From Clostridiaceae bacterium (GTDB lineage: Bacteria; Bacillota; Clostridia; Oscillospirales; Acutalibacteraceae): a stretch of DNA of 13,559 bases. The notes under the pieces are model-generated. The model was not told where the DNA came from, searched no databases, and saw only the letters and a program-made list of their open reading frames with translations. Shown here piece after piece: positions 1 to 7,498 of this stretch. Numbering within the stretch: the stretch's first letter is position 1; every line of letters starts with the position of its first letter. The position numbers were made by a program, and so were the translations under genes. The stretch covers positions 1-13,559 of the forward strand of contig JAEDGK010000051.1 in NCBI GenBank assembly GCA_016297555.1, read 5' to 3'.

Positions 1-69
1 CCGCTCATACAGCAGCACCCAAAACGGGTCGTCAAAAAGAACGGTCAGGCTTGATTTAACGCTCGGCAT
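1..69 (-). CDS. YjdF-family protein, N-terminal fragment (runs off left edge)
   Basis: Only the first 23 codons are in the window. They run from an ATG at 69-67 and stay open to base 1. The peptide contains SLTVLFDDPFWVLLYER, which matches from memory the conserved N-terminus of the YjdF family (DUF2992), small proteins usually described as RNA-binding, of unclear role. A ribosome binding site reading GGGAAAGGA sits just upstream of the ATG. A near-consensus promoter lies about 55-80 bases upstream. In Bacillus yjdF is preceded by a riboswitch, but the leader predicted here is too short for one. With so little sequence the family call is likely but not certain. Confidence 0.7.
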   Translation of the reverse strand, partial: MPSVKSSLTVLFDDPFWVLLYER

Positions 70-122
70 ACTAATCCTTTCCCGTTGCATTTCAAGCTGT
101 GCTTCCAAACAAATTCAAACAC

Positions 123-151
123 ATTATCCTGCCTAATAAATTCTTTGTCAA
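123..151 (-). promoter_or_regulatory. Sigma-A-type promoter for the YjdF-family gene
   Basis: On the minus strand TTGACA (151-146) and GATAAT (128-123) are separated by 17 bases, a near-perfect housekeeping promoter. Transcription would start near 116, leaving a leader of about 47 bases before the ATG at 69. Confidence 0.75.
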
Positions 152-209
152 GTATTATTTAAAAAGCTTGTGACAAATCGGCACAATTAGTGAAGCCGAC
201 AAAATTCTG

Positions 210-218
210 TGATATACT
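210..218 (+). promoter_or_regulatory. Extended -10 promoter for the exported stalk protein
   Basis: TGA followed by TATACT forms an extended -10 element. The -35 region at 190-195 (GTGAAG) is poor. The predicted transcription start is near 225, about 32 bases before the ATG at 257. It is divergent from the YjdF-family promoter. Confidence 0.5.
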
Positions 219-256
219 GCTTTATATAACAGGATTTTCACGATTGGGGCGGTTCA

Positions 257-1282
257 ATGAAAAGGATTTCTGCAATTTTACTTGCCTTTATTTTTGCCGC
301 GGGATTATCGCTGGCGGCGTTTTCGGCCGATATTGACGGAGAGGATAAAGGCGTTGAGTGGGACGGAGCAACGGTCTATAAAATTATTAACGGCGAGAGC
401 AACTGCGGAGTTACCCACGGCTTTCTGAAAGTGAAGTTTGACAATCCCAACAGAGCCGTTTTCCTCTGCTTTATGTTTATCGACCCGGCGCTTGAACAGG
501 GGAATACTGCGGCGGGAATTTCAATGACGGTTGAGGGCTCTGAGCCTTTTGTAATGACGATGAGCAGCTCTCCGCAGAGCTATGATATCGCAAAATACAG
601 CTTTGACGGGGCAATGAGCATTGACGAAAACAACGGCGCAACCTGTGAAATCAGGCTCGGCGTAAAAGAGGGTCTGCCGAGAGAAATACACGGCTCCGTC
701 AGATATATTGATGCTAATGGCGTGCCGTCAAATGTTTACGGCTATACCCTCATAAACGAAGAATATAAGGAAACCACTGCGCGAGTTATTTCACCCACCG
801 CCGATAACAGCGACCCTGCTTACAACCCCAACATAAATGCAGAAAAAACAACAAAATCCAAGAAAACAACTGCTGCCAAAACAACAACCGAAAAGTTTGA
901 GATAAAAACCTCGCCGCCTTACAGCTATGTCAGAAAAACCAAGCCTTCAACAACCGTTCTTAAAACAACGGCGGCGGTCAGGACATCCGAAAAAACAACA
1001 AAACCCAAAAGAACCGAAAAAGCAACCGTATATTATTATGAAAAAGAAGTTATAATATCTCAGGTCATTGTTACTCAGCCGCCTGAAACGGCGCAGACAG
1101 ACGGCGTTTCGTCAGTCAATCAGGCAGAGCCTGCAATAGAAACGCAGGCATCGGCTGAGATTTCTCCCAAAAGCGGAAAATACAAAATAATTGCCGGAGT
1201 TACAGGCGGAGTTCTGCTAATTTCCGTGGCGGCGTGGGGCGGTATGAGCGGCAAGGGCAAAAGCAACGGCGGCGAAAATTGA
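257..1282 (+). CDS. Exported protein with Thr/Lys-rich stalk and C-terminal membrane anchor, function unknown
   Basis: The 341-residue protein begins with a clear signal peptide (residues 1-24, basic MKR then a hydrophobic core ending AFSA). Residues 25-175 look like a compact, beta-rich extracellular domain with Cys50, Cys71 and Cys130. Residues 195-256 form a low-complexity stalk rich in Thr and Lys (KTTKSKKTTAAKTTT and similar). Residues 309-330 form a single hydrophobic segment, followed by a short polar tail (SGKGKSNGGEN). No LPxTG sorting signal is visible, so the protein is probably held by the membrane segment and projected through the cell wall. I do not recognise the globular domain. 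The start at 257 is supported by the signal peptide; its ribosome binding site (GGGGCGG) is weak. The gene appears to be transcribed alone and ends at the terminator at 1289-1340. Confidence 0.8.
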   Translation: MKRISAILLAFIFAAGLSLAAFSADIDGEDKGVEWDGATVYKIINGESNCGVTHGFLKVKFDNPNRAVFLCFMFIDPALEQGNTAAGISMTVEGSEPFVMTMSSSPQSYDIAKYSFDGAMSIDENNGATCEIRLGVKEGLPREIHGSVRYIDANGVPSNVYGYTLINEEYKETTARVISPTADNSDPAYNPNINAEKTTKSKKTTAAKTTTEKFEIKTSPPYSYVRKTKPSTTVLKTTAAVRTSEKTTKPKRTEKATVYYYEKEVIISQVIVTQPPETAQTDGVSSVNQAEPAIETQASAEISPKSGKYKIIAGVTGGVLLISVAAWGGMSGKGKSNGGEN

Positions 1283-1288
1283 TAACGA

Positions 1289-1340
1289 AAAAAATCTCCG
1301 AGCTGGACGGGCGTTTTCCGCACAAGCTCGGAGATTTTTT
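1289..1340. terminator. Bidirectional intrinsic terminator between convergent genes
   Basis: AAAAAATCTCCGAGCT (1289-1304) pairs perfectly with AGCTCGGAGATTTTTT (1325-1340), a 16-bp stem with a 20-base loop. Both strands end in a T-run, so it can stop the plus-strand exported-protein gene and read-through from the minus-strand lysine operon. Confidence 0.9.
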
Positions 1341-1355
1341 GATAGAATACAAAAT

Positions 1356-1380
1356 CGCCCGCCTGCTCGGCAAGCGGGTG
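1356..1380 (-). terminator. Second hairpin at the end of the lysine operon
   Basis: Read on the minus strand, CCCGCTTGC and GCAGGCGGG (1378-1358) pair over 9 bp with one G-U and a 3-base loop, followed by CGATTTTG. The weak T-run suggests a partial terminator or a 3'-end stabiliser ahead of the stronger one at 1289-1340. Confidence 0.5.
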
Positions 1381-1397
1381 ATTAATTCAAAAAACAG

Positions 1398-1862
1398 TTA
1401 TTCGCAGAACTCCTTTTTAATGGCTTCGATAACTTCGTCAACATCGGATTTAACAACGAGCATGGCAATCTCGATTTCCGAGGTGGTTATCATTCTTACA
1501 TCTGCGTCAACGCTTGCCACGGCCTTAAAAACGCCTGCCGAAACTCCGGGAGTGCCTCTCATTGCTTCGCCGCTGACGGTTATTTTGCAGTTGCCGCTGC
1601 TGACGCTGATTTTAGTTTTGGGAGATCTGTTTCTCAATTCCGAAGCGATTGCAAGAACCGGAACAAAGTCCTTGTCGCTGACGGTGAAAGAAAAGCCTGA
1701 GCTTGCTCCGCTGAGCGGAAACTGTGAAATCATATCAACATCTATTCCCGCGTCCGCAATCAATTTAAAAACATCCGCCATGTGTGAAATGTCGGCAGGT
1801 GCGTCGCAAAGCGAAAAAAGCGTTACATCTTCGGTTACGAATATATTTTCAACAAGCTTCAT
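1398..1862 (-). CDS. Stand-alone ACT-domain protein, aspartokinase regulatory-domain type
   Basis: The 154-residue protein matches the C-terminal regulatory half of aspartokinase and has no kinase domain. A first ACT-like domain spans about residues 10-75. The second spans 90-152 and carries the aspartokinase signature MRGTPGVSAGVFKAV (101-115) and MITTSEIEIAMLVV (124-137). In aspartokinases these domains bind lysine or threonine and mediate feedback inhibition. Here the protein could be a separate regulatory subunit, like the beta chain Bacillus makes from an internal start, or a free amino-acid sensor; that is inference. It is the last gene of the asd-dapA-dapB operon, 18 bases after dapB. 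A strong AGGAGG precedes the ATG at 1862. No complete lysC is in the window. Confidence 0.85.
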   Translation of the reverse strand: MKLVENIFVTEDVTLFSLCDAPADISHMADVFKLIADAGIDVDMISQFPLSGASSGFSFTVSDKDFVPVLAIASELRNRSPKTKISVSSGNCKITVSGEAMRGTPGVSAGVFKAVASVDADVRMITTSEIEIAMLVVKSDVDEVIEAIKKEFCE

Positions 1863-1880
1863 TTTTAAGACCTCCTGAAT

Positions 1881-2645
1881 TTATCTGAGCATATCCGACA
1901 TATTATAAAGCCCTGCGGGTTTTCCGCTGATGAATAAAGCGGCGTTGATTGCGCCCGTGGCAAAAAGCTCCTTGCTTCTTGCACTGTGAGAAATCTTTAT
2001 GATTTCATCGTGACCCGCAAATATAATCTCGTGCTCGCCGGTTATTGTGCCGCCCCTGACGGAATGTATTCCAATCTCGTTCTTTGAGCGCTTTTCACGC
2101 TTGGAGTGGCGGTCGTATTCATACTTCACATCATTTTCAAGCTCTTCTTTGACAGAATCGGCAATCATCAGCGCCGTTCCGCTCGGAGCGTCAAGCTTCT
2201 GATTATGATGCATTTCAACGATTTCAATGTCAAAGGAATTGCCGAGAACACTCGCCGCCTTTTTTGCAAGCTCGCAAACAAGGTTAACGCCGAGCGACAT
2301 ATTTGCGCTGAAAAATACGGGAATTCTTTCCGCCGCATTTTTTATCATATTTATCTGCGCGTCATTAAGACCCGTTGTCGCAATAACTGCGGGAAGCGAG
2401 TTTGCAACAGCAAATTCAAGCAAACCCGCAAGTGCGCTCGGATTTGAAAAATCAATTATGCAGTCGGTTTTTTCTATTATATCTTTTGAAACAAGAGAGG
2501 GGGAGGCAAAAACGGGATAATCGCTGAGCTGCTGCGCGAAAACATCTATTCCGCCCACTACCTTGCAGCCGTCTGTTGCGGCGGCATTAAGAGTTACAGC
2601 CTTGCCCATTTTTCCGTTGCATCCGCTTAATAAAATTCCTGCCAT
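1881..2645 (-). CDS. dapB: 4-hydroxy-tetrahydrodipicolinate reductase
   Basis: DapB reduces 4-hydroxy-tetrahydrodipicolinate to tetrahydrodipicolinate with NAD(P)H, the second dedicated step to diaminopimelate and lysine, in the cytoplasm. The 254-residue length fits the family. The nucleotide-binding loop GCNGKMG is at residues 8-14, IDFS at 64-67, and ATTG at 89-92, where GTTG is more usual. The family signature EMHHNQKLDAPSGTA is at 144-158, with the catalytic His pair (146/147) and substrate-binding Lys150. GEHEI follows at 203-207. The ATG at 2645 follows AGAGG. It lies 22 bases after dapA and 18 before the ACT-domain gene, which indicates one transcript. Confidence 0.96.
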   Translation of the reverse strand: MAGILLSGCNGKMGKAVTLNAAATDGCKVVGGIDVFAQQLSDYPVFASPSLVSKDIIEKTDCIIDFSNPSALAGLLEFAVANSLPAVIATTGLNDAQINMIKNAAERIPVFFSANMSLGVNLVCELAKKAASVLGNSFDIEIVEMHHNQKLDAPSGTALMIADSVKEELENDVKYEYDRHSKREKRSKNEIGIHSVRGGTITGEHEIIFAGHDEIIKISHSARSKELFATGAINAALFISGKPAGLYNMSDMLR

Positions 2646-2667
2646 TTGTTTTACCTCTGTTTACGGA

Positions 2668-3555
2668 TTAAACAAGACCGTGCCTTGCAAGCGTTTTTCT
2701 GAGCGTTTCTCTTGCCGCGTCGGTCATTTTATAGAGCGGCAGTCTGCAATCGCCGACTTTCATTCCCATCATATTCATGGCTTCTTTAACGGGAATGGGG
2801 TTAACATCAAGGAAAAGGTCGTTGCAAAGATCAAGATATTCAAGCTGAAGCCTGCGGCTCTCTGCATAATCGCCCTCAAGGTATTTTGAAGCGATGTTGT
2901 GAGAAACCTCGGGCAGAATGTTTGATAAAACCGAGATAACGCCCTTTCCGCCGAGAGCCATAAAGGCGGTTATCTGATCGTCATTGCCCGAATACATTGC
3001 AAGGTCATCGCCGCAAAGCGCAATCGTCTGAGCGAGAGCGGAAATATCGGCGTTTGACTCCTTCGCGCCGACTATTCTCTTGTGGCGTGAAAGCTCATAA
3101 TAGGTTTCCGGCTTGATATTGACGCCCGTTCTTGACGGAACATTGTAAGTTATAATGGGAACGCTTACTCTGTCTGCAATGAAATTATAATGCTGAATAA
3201 GACCTCTCTGAGAAGTCTTGTTATAGTAAGGAGTAACGGAAAGAATAGCGTCAACACCTGCCTTTTCAGCTTCGTTTGAGAGCTTTACGGCATAATTTGT
3301 GTCATTGCTGCCCGTGCCCGCGATAACGGGGATTCTCTTGTTAACAACATCAACGGCAAATTTGATTGTGTCGGAATGCTCCTCGTGGTCGAGGGTTGAG
3401 CCTTCGCCCGTTGTGCCGCAGATTATGATTGCGTCGGTTTTGTTGGCAATCTGAAATTCAAGCAGCTCGGCAAGCTTGTCATAATTTACCTTGTTATCCT
3501 CTGTAAAGGGAGTAACAATGGCAACTCCCGCGCCTGTAAAAACGGTTTGTTTCAT
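2668..3555 (-). CDS. dapA: 4-hydroxy-tetrahydrodipicolinate synthase
   Basis: DapA condenses pyruvate with aspartate semialdehyde through a Schiff base, the committed step toward diaminopimelate and lysine. At 295 residues it is full length for this TIM-barrel enzyme. GTTGEGST (47-54) carries the conserved Thr-Thr pair. YYNK (110-113) and YNVPSRTGVNI (137-147) carry the catalytic Tyr137 and the Arg142 region, and AKESNADI (164-171) has the Schiff-base Lys165. The start is an ATG at 3555 preceded by GAAGGAG. The gene sits 16 bases downstream of asd, so the enzymes supplying and consuming aspartate semialdehyde are encoded together. Confidence 0.97.
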   Translation of the reverse strand: MKQTVFTGAGVAIVTPFTEDNKVNYDKLAELLEFQIANKTDAIIICGTTGEGSTLDHEEHSDTIKFAVDVVNKRIPVIAGTGSNDTNYAVKLSNEAEKAGVDAILSVTPYYNKTSQRGLIQHYNFIADRVSVPIITYNVPSRTGVNIKPETYYELSRHKRIVGAKESNADISALAQTIALCGDDLAMYSGNDDQITAFMALGGKGVISVLSNILPEVSHNIASKYLEGDYAESRRLQLEYLDLCNDLFLDVNPIPVKEAMNMMGMKVGDCRLPLYKMTDAARETLRKTLARHGLV

Positions 3556-3571
3556 AAATAATCTCCTTCCG

Positions 3572-4666
3572 TCAGTTGAATTTCGGGGTGATGTAGCCCT
3601 GAGCGCAGAGCTGCTCCGCCATCAGAACTCCGCCGCCTGCGGCGCCCCTTAATGTGTTGTGTGAAAGGCAAACGAATTTGTAATCATACTGGCTGTCTTC
3701 TCTGAGTCTGCCGATTGAAACAGCCATGCCGTTTTCAAGGTTTCTCTGAAGTTTTGTCTGAGGCAGGTTATCCTCCTCAAAATAGTTGAGGAAATGCTTC
3801 GGTGCGCTGGGAAGCTCCGCCTGCTGGGGATAGCCTGAGAAGTTTTTCCATACTTCTTTCATTTCTTCAATCGAAGGCTTGTTTTCAAACCTTACGAATA
3901 CCGCCGCCATATGACCGTCGGAAGCGGCAACGCGCAGGCACTGAGCGGTGAAATTGGGTGAAGTTGCGGGAACGATTTTGTCGCCCTCTATTTTGCCCCA
4001 AATTTTGAGAGGCTCGATTTCGGATTTTTCTTCCTCTCCGCCGATGTAGGGGATAACATTGTCAACCATTTCAGGCCATGTATCAAAGGTTTTTCCTGCA
4101 CCTGAAATTGCCTGATAGGTGCATACGAGAACATCCTTAACGCCGTATTTCTCATGGAGCGGGAAAAGAGCGGGAACATAGCTCTGAAGCGAGCAGTTTG
4201 ATTTAACCGCAATGAAGCCTCTCTTTGTGCCCAAACGCTTTCTCTGAGCATTGATGATTTCGGCATGCTCGGGATTAAGCTCGGGAACAATCATCGGCAC
4301 ATCGGGCGTGTGTCTGTTTGCGCTGTTGTTGGAAATAACGGGGCATTCAGCCTTGGCATATGCTTCTTCAAGAGCCTTTATTTCGTCTTTCTTCATATCG
4401 ACGGCGCAGAAAACGAAATCAACCGTTGAAGCAATCTTTTCAATGTCGGCGGAAGCGTCCATAACAATCATATCCGCCATCTTTTCGGGCACGGGAGTTG
4501 CCATGCACCATTTGCTGCCGAGAGCCTCTTTATATGATTTGCCGGCTGAGCGCGGGCTTGCAGCAAGAGCCGCAACCTCAAACCAGGGATGATTTTCGAG
4601 CAGAGTTGCAAATCTCTGACCGACCATTCCCGTTGCGCCGACTATGCCGACTTTGTATTTCTTCAT
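3572..4666 (-). CDS. asd: Aspartate-semialdehyde dehydrogenase
   Basis: Asd reduces aspartyl phosphate to aspartate semialdehyde, the branch point for lysine/diaminopimelate and for threonine/methionine. The 364-residue protein resembles the archaeal/fungal-type enzymes rather than the shorter common bacterial form. It opens with the NADP loop GIVGATGMVGQR (7-18), has the catalytic Cys158 in SNCSLQSY (156-163), QAISGAGKTFD (185-195), and the substrate-site RVAASDGHMA (245-254) with His252. An in-frame ATG at 4696 would add ten residues. The ATG at 4666 is preferred because AAAGAGG lies 8-9 bases before it and the protein then begins MKKYKVGIVG, as expected for the family. It is the first gene of the lysine operon. 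Confidence 0.95.
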   Translation of the reverse strand: MKKYKVGIVGATGMVGQRFATLLENHPWFEVAALAASPRSAGKSYKEALGSKWCMATPVPEKMADMIVMDASADIEKIASTVDFVFCAVDMKKDEIKALEEAYAKAECPVISNNSANRHTPDVPMIVPELNPEHAEIINAQRKRLGTKRGFIAVKSNCSLQSYVPALFPLHEKYGVKDVLVCTYQAISGAGKTFDTWPEMVDNVIPYIGGEEEKSEIEPLKIWGKIEGDKIVPATSPNFTAQCLRVAASDGHMAAVFVRFENKPSIEEMKEVWKNFSGYPQQAELPSAPKHFLNYFEEDNLPQTKLQRNLENGMAVSIGRLREDSQYDYKFVCLSHNTLRGAAGGGVLMAEQLCAQGYITPKFN

Positions 4667-4740
4667 GTGAAACAACCTCTTTTCAGAAAAAATCATTAAA
4701 AAATCGTTTTTGTTAGTTGTTTTTTAAGTTAATATGAACC

Positions 4741-4769
4741 TTGACAAAAACCCATTATAATATTATGAT
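4741..4769 (+). promoter_or_regulatory. Sigma-A-type promoter for queA
   Basis: TTGACA (4741-4746), a 17-base spacer and TATGAT (4764-4769). Predicted start near 4776, giving a leader of about 75 bases to the queA ATG. The leader is AT-rich and shows no preQ1-riboswitch-like core. Confidence 0.8.
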
Positions 4770-4797
4770 GATATCACACATTGCAGTATGAAGTCAA
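4768..4797 (-). promoter_or_regulatory. Promoter for the asd-dapA-dapB-ACT operon
   Basis: On the minus strand TTGACT (4797-4792), an 18-base spacer and TATCAT (4773-4768) preceded by TGA (extended -10). Predicted start near 4761, leader of about 95 bases, too short for a lysine riboswitch or a T-box. Its -10 shares bases 4768-4769 with the -10 of the opposing queA promoter. Confidence 0.7.
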
Positions 4798-4851
4798 ACA
4801 ATTATTTACACAAATAAATTAAAATTTTTTGAAATAATTTGAGGATTTTTA

Positions 4852-5877
4852 ATGAAAAGAAGCGATTTTTATTACGATTTGCCGAAAGAGCTGATAGCTC
4901 AAACTCCCGCAGAGCCGAGAGACAGCTCAAGGCTGCTCGTTATGGACAAAAAAACGGGTGCAATTACTCACCGTATTTTCAGGGATATAACCGAGTATTT
5001 CAAGCCAGGCGACTGCCTTATTCTCAACAACACAAAGGTGCTCCCCGCCAGAATGTACGGCACGAGGGACGACACGGGAGCGGTTGTTGAGTTCCTTTTG
5101 CTCAATCAGAAAAGCTTTGACACATGGGAGGTCATAACAGGCCCCGGCAAAAAGGCGAGGGTGGGGCACAAATTCACCTTCGGCGGCGGAATACTCACGG
5201 CGGAGATAACCGAGGTTTTGCCTGACGGAAACCGCATTGCGCGCTTTGGCTTTGAGGGCAATTTCTTCGATGTGATTGACCGTGTGGGCGAGATGCCTCT
5301 GCCTCATTACATAACCGAAAAACTTGAAGATAAAAGCAGATATCAAACGGTTTACGCCAAAGAGGAGGGCAGCGCCGCCGCTCCTACCGCGGGGCTTCAT
5401 TTTACCCCCGAGCTGCTTGAAAAAATAAAGAATATGGGCGTTGAAACAGGCTTTGTGACGCTCCATGTGGGGCTCGGCACTTTCAGACCCGTTAAGGCTG
5501 ATAACATTGAGGAGCATCATATGCATTCCGAGCATTATCATCTGCCTGCTGAAACGGCTGAAATTATCAATCGGACAAAGGCAAACGGCGGCAGAGTTTT
5601 CGCCGTGGGCACCACCTGCTGCCGTACTCTTGAATCCGTTGCAGCATTCAAGGGTAAAATATGCGAGGATGACGGGTGGACAAGCATTTTCATCTATCCC
5701 GGCTTTGAATTCAAGTGCATTGACTGCCTTGTCACGAATTTCCATTTGCCCGAGAGCACGCTGATAATGCTTGTCAGCGCGTTTTGCGGCTATGAAAACA
5801 CAATGAACGCCTACAAAATTGCGGTAGAAGAAAAATACAGATTTTTCAGCTTCGGCGATGCCTGTCTGTTTCTGTGA
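4852..5877 (+). CDS. queA: S-adenosylmethionine:tRNA ribosyltransferase-isomerase
   Basis: QueA transfers the ribosyl part of S-adenosylmethionine to preQ1 in tRNA, giving epoxyqueuosine at position 34 of GUN-anticodon tRNAs. The 341-residue length is standard. Family motifs in order: DLPKELIAQTP (9-19), NNTKVLPAR (59-67), GSAAAPTAGLHFT (173-185), HVGLGTFRPV (205-214), HHMHSE (222-227), GTTCCRTLES (253-262), YPGFEFK (282-288), TNFHLPESTL (295-304) and FGDA (334-337). The ATG at 4852 follows TTGAGG. tgt starts 17 bases after the stop, so the two genes for successive steps are co-transcribed in the usual order. Confidence 0.97.
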   Translation: MKRSDFYYDLPKELIAQTPAEPRDSSRLLVMDKKTGAITHRIFRDITEYFKPGDCLILNNTKVLPARMYGTRDDTGAVVEFLLLNQKSFDTWEVITGPGKKARVGHKFTFGGGILTAEITEVLPDGNRIARFGFEGNFFDVIDRVGEMPLPHYITEKLEDKSRYQTVYAKEEGSAAAPTAGLHFTPELLEKIKNMGVETGFVTLHVGLGTFRPVKADNIEEHHMHSEHYHLPAETAEIINRTKANGGRVFAVGTTCCRTLESVAAFKGKICEDDGWTSIFIYPGFEFKCIDCLVTNFHLPESTLIMLVSAFCGYENTMNAYKIAVEEKYRFFSFGDACLFL

Positions 5878-5894
5878 TAAACAAGGAGAACGCT

Positions 5895-7025
5895 ATGTAT
5901 AAACTTATCAAAAAAGAGGGCAGCGCAAGGCGCGGCGAATTTGTTACCGTTCACGGAACGGTGCAGACGCCCGCTTTTATGAATGTTGCAACCTGCGGAG
6001 CAATCAAGGGCGCTCTTTCTGCGGTTGATTTAAAAGAAATCGGCTGTCAGGTTATGCTTTCAAATACTTATCATCTCCATGTGCGCCCGGGCGACTCACT
6101 TGTGCGAGATATGGGAGGGCTTCACAAATTCACCGGCTGGAGCGGTCCGATTTTGACCGACAGCGGCGGATTTCAGGTTTTTTCCCTTGCTTCTTTGAGA
6201 AAAATCAAAGAGGAGGGGGTTTCGTTCCAGTCCCATGTTGACGGCAGACATATTTTTATGGGTCCAGAGGAGAGTATGAGAATACAGTCAAATCTCGGCT
6301 CCACAATCGCAATGGCGTTTGACGAATGTGTTGAAAACCCTGCGGAATATTCATATGCAAAGCAGTCCTGCGAGAGAACGGTGCGCTGGCTTGAGCGCTG
6401 CAAGGCGGAAATGCAAAGGCTCAATTCTCTGCCCGATACGGTCAATCCGAATCAGCTCCTTTTCGGAATAAATCAGGGCTGCACATATGACGACTTAAGA
6501 ATTGAAAATATGAAGCGGATTGCCGAGCTTGACCTTGACGGCTATGCAATAGGCGGTCTTGCCGTTGGAGAGCCGAAGGAGGATATGTATCGCATTATCT
6601 CTGCGGTTGAGCCTCATATGCCCTCGGATAAAATACGCTATCTTATGGGCGTCGGCACGCCCGGCAACATAATTGAAGCGGTTTATCGCGGCGTGGATTT
6701 GTTTGACTGCGTTATGCCCAGCAGAAACGCAAGGCACGGTCATCTTTTCACAAACAAGGGAATAATCAATCTTAACAACAAAAAGTATGAGCGTGATCCT
6801 CTGCCGATTGACCCCGAGTGCTCCTGCCCGACCTGCCGCAATTTTTCGCGGGCATATATCCGGCATCTTTTCAAAAGCAAGGAAATGCTTGCAATGCGCC
6901 TTTGCGTAATGCATAATCTGTATTTTTATAATATGCTTATGGCTCGGATTCGTGACAGCCTTGATAACGGAACCTTTGAAAAATTCCGCGCGGAAAATGT
7001 CGATATTCTTGATACAAGAATATAA
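5895..7025 (+). CDS. tgt: tRNA-guanine transglycosylase
   Basis: Tgt swaps guanine 34 in Asp, Asn, His and Tyr tRNAs for preQ1, the step before QueA. The protein has 376 residues. TDSGGFQVFSL (88-98) contains catalytic Asp89, FDEC (142-145) contributes to base recognition, GYAIGGLAVGEP (217-228) forms part of the base pocket, and LFDCVMPSRNARHG (269-282) carries the nucleophile Asp271. The zinc site is Cys309, Cys311, Cys314 and His340. The base-contacting loop reads GINQGC (191-196), where GIVQGG is common. A GTG at 5874 is in frame but overlaps queA. The ATG at 5895 is chosen because AAGGAG lies 6 bases before it and family proteins start at this point. Confidence 0.96.
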   Translation: MYKLIKKEGSARRGEFVTVHGTVQTPAFMNVATCGAIKGALSAVDLKEIGCQVMLSNTYHLHVRPGDSLVRDMGGLHKFTGWSGPILTDSGGFQVFSLASLRKIKEEGVSFQSHVDGRHIFMGPEESMRIQSNLGSTIAMAFDECVENPAEYSYAKQSCERTVRWLERCKAEMQRLNSLPDTVNPNQLLFGINQGCTYDDLRIENMKRIAELDLDGYAIGGLAVGEPKEDMYRIISAVEPHMPSDKIRYLMGVGTPGNIIEAVYRGVDLFDCVMPSRNARHGHLFTNKGIINLNNKKYERDPLPIDPECSCPTCRNFSRAYIRHLFKSKEMLAMRLCVMHNLYFYNMLMARIRDSLDNGTFEKFRAENVDILDTRI

Positions 7026-7052
7026 ATTGAGCTTTTTTTGAAAGGAACGGTT

Positions 7053-7481
7053 GTGAAAATGAAAAACGCATGGGTATTATATGCTCTTTTATCTGCCGTG
7101 TTTGCCGCTTTTACATCAATTCTTGCAAAAATAGGTATTTCCGGCGTTGATTCAAATCTTGCCACGGCGATAAGGACTGCTGTTGTGCTCGTTGTTGCAT
7201 GGGGGATTGTTTTCATCACGGGTAAGCAGAGCGGCATATCGGACATCGGCGCAAAAAGCTGGGTGTTCCTTGTTCTTTCGGGCATTGCTACGGGGCTTTC
7301 ATGGCTGTTTTATTATAAAGCTCTGCAGCTCGGAGAAGCTTCAAAGGTTGTGCCGATTGATAAATTCAGCGTTGTAATTTCGATGGTTCTTGCATTCTTT
7401 ATCCTGCACGAAACCGTCACGGTCAAGACCGTCATCGGCGGCGTGCTGATAACGGCGGGAACTTTTGTAATGATACTTTAA
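7053..7481 (+). CDS. Small EamA-type (DMT superfamily) membrane transporter
   Basis: A highly hydrophobic protein of about 140 residues with roughly five membrane segments. Numbered from the ATG at 7059, these are near residues 4-25, 34-54, 67-84, 97-116 and 121-140. Sequence such as YYKALQLGEASKVVPIDK, just before the fourth segment, is typical of EamA domains of the drug/metabolite transporter superfamily. Only one EamA domain is present, so it probably works as a dimer, as other half-size members do. Substrate unknown. AAAGGA at 7041-7046 is 6 bases before a GTG at 7053 and 12 before an ATG at 7059, so the start is uncertain by two codons. It lies 27 bases after tgt with no terminator between, so it is probably in the same transcript, although tgt and yajC are more often adjacent. 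Confidence 0.85.
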   Translation: MKMKNAWVLYALLSAVFAAFTSILAKIGISGVDSNLATAIRTAVVLVVAWGIVFITGKQSGISDIGAKSWVFLVLSGIATGLSWLFYYKALQLGEASKVVPIDKFSVVISMVLAFFILHETVTVKTVIGGVLITAGTFVMIL

Positions 7482-7498
7482 ATTATTTAATTTTGGTA

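Noticed and set aside
70..120. A yjdF-type riboswitch before the YjdF-family gene
   Set aside because: The strong promoter at 151-123 leaves only about 47 bases of leader, too short for that motif, and no multi-stem structure is visible.
168..199. Short inverted repeats TTGTG/CACAA and TCGGC/GCCGA between the divergent promoters
   Set aside because: Arms of only 5 bases are expected by chance in a spacer of this length.
1234..1878. Plus-strand open frame across the terminator and ACT gene
   Set aside because: It runs through a 16-bp terminator stem and opposite a clear ACT-domain gene; its Ser/Thr/Leu-rich product is a typical antisense shadow.
4667..4761. A lysine riboswitch or T-box leader for the lysine operon
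   Set aside because: The predicted leader is about 95 bases, AT-rich, with no conserved T-box sequence or lysine-riboswitch core.
4776..4851. A preQ1 riboswitch controlling queA-tgt
   Set aside because: The leader lacks the C-rich loop and A-rich tail of a preQ1 core and has no G-C-containing stem near the ribosome binding site.
6465..6482. GINQGC instead of GIVQGG in Tgt as a sign of altered base specificity
   Set aside because: The Gln and other base-contacting residues are intact and queA is adjacent, so ordinary preQ1 exchange is the simplest reading.
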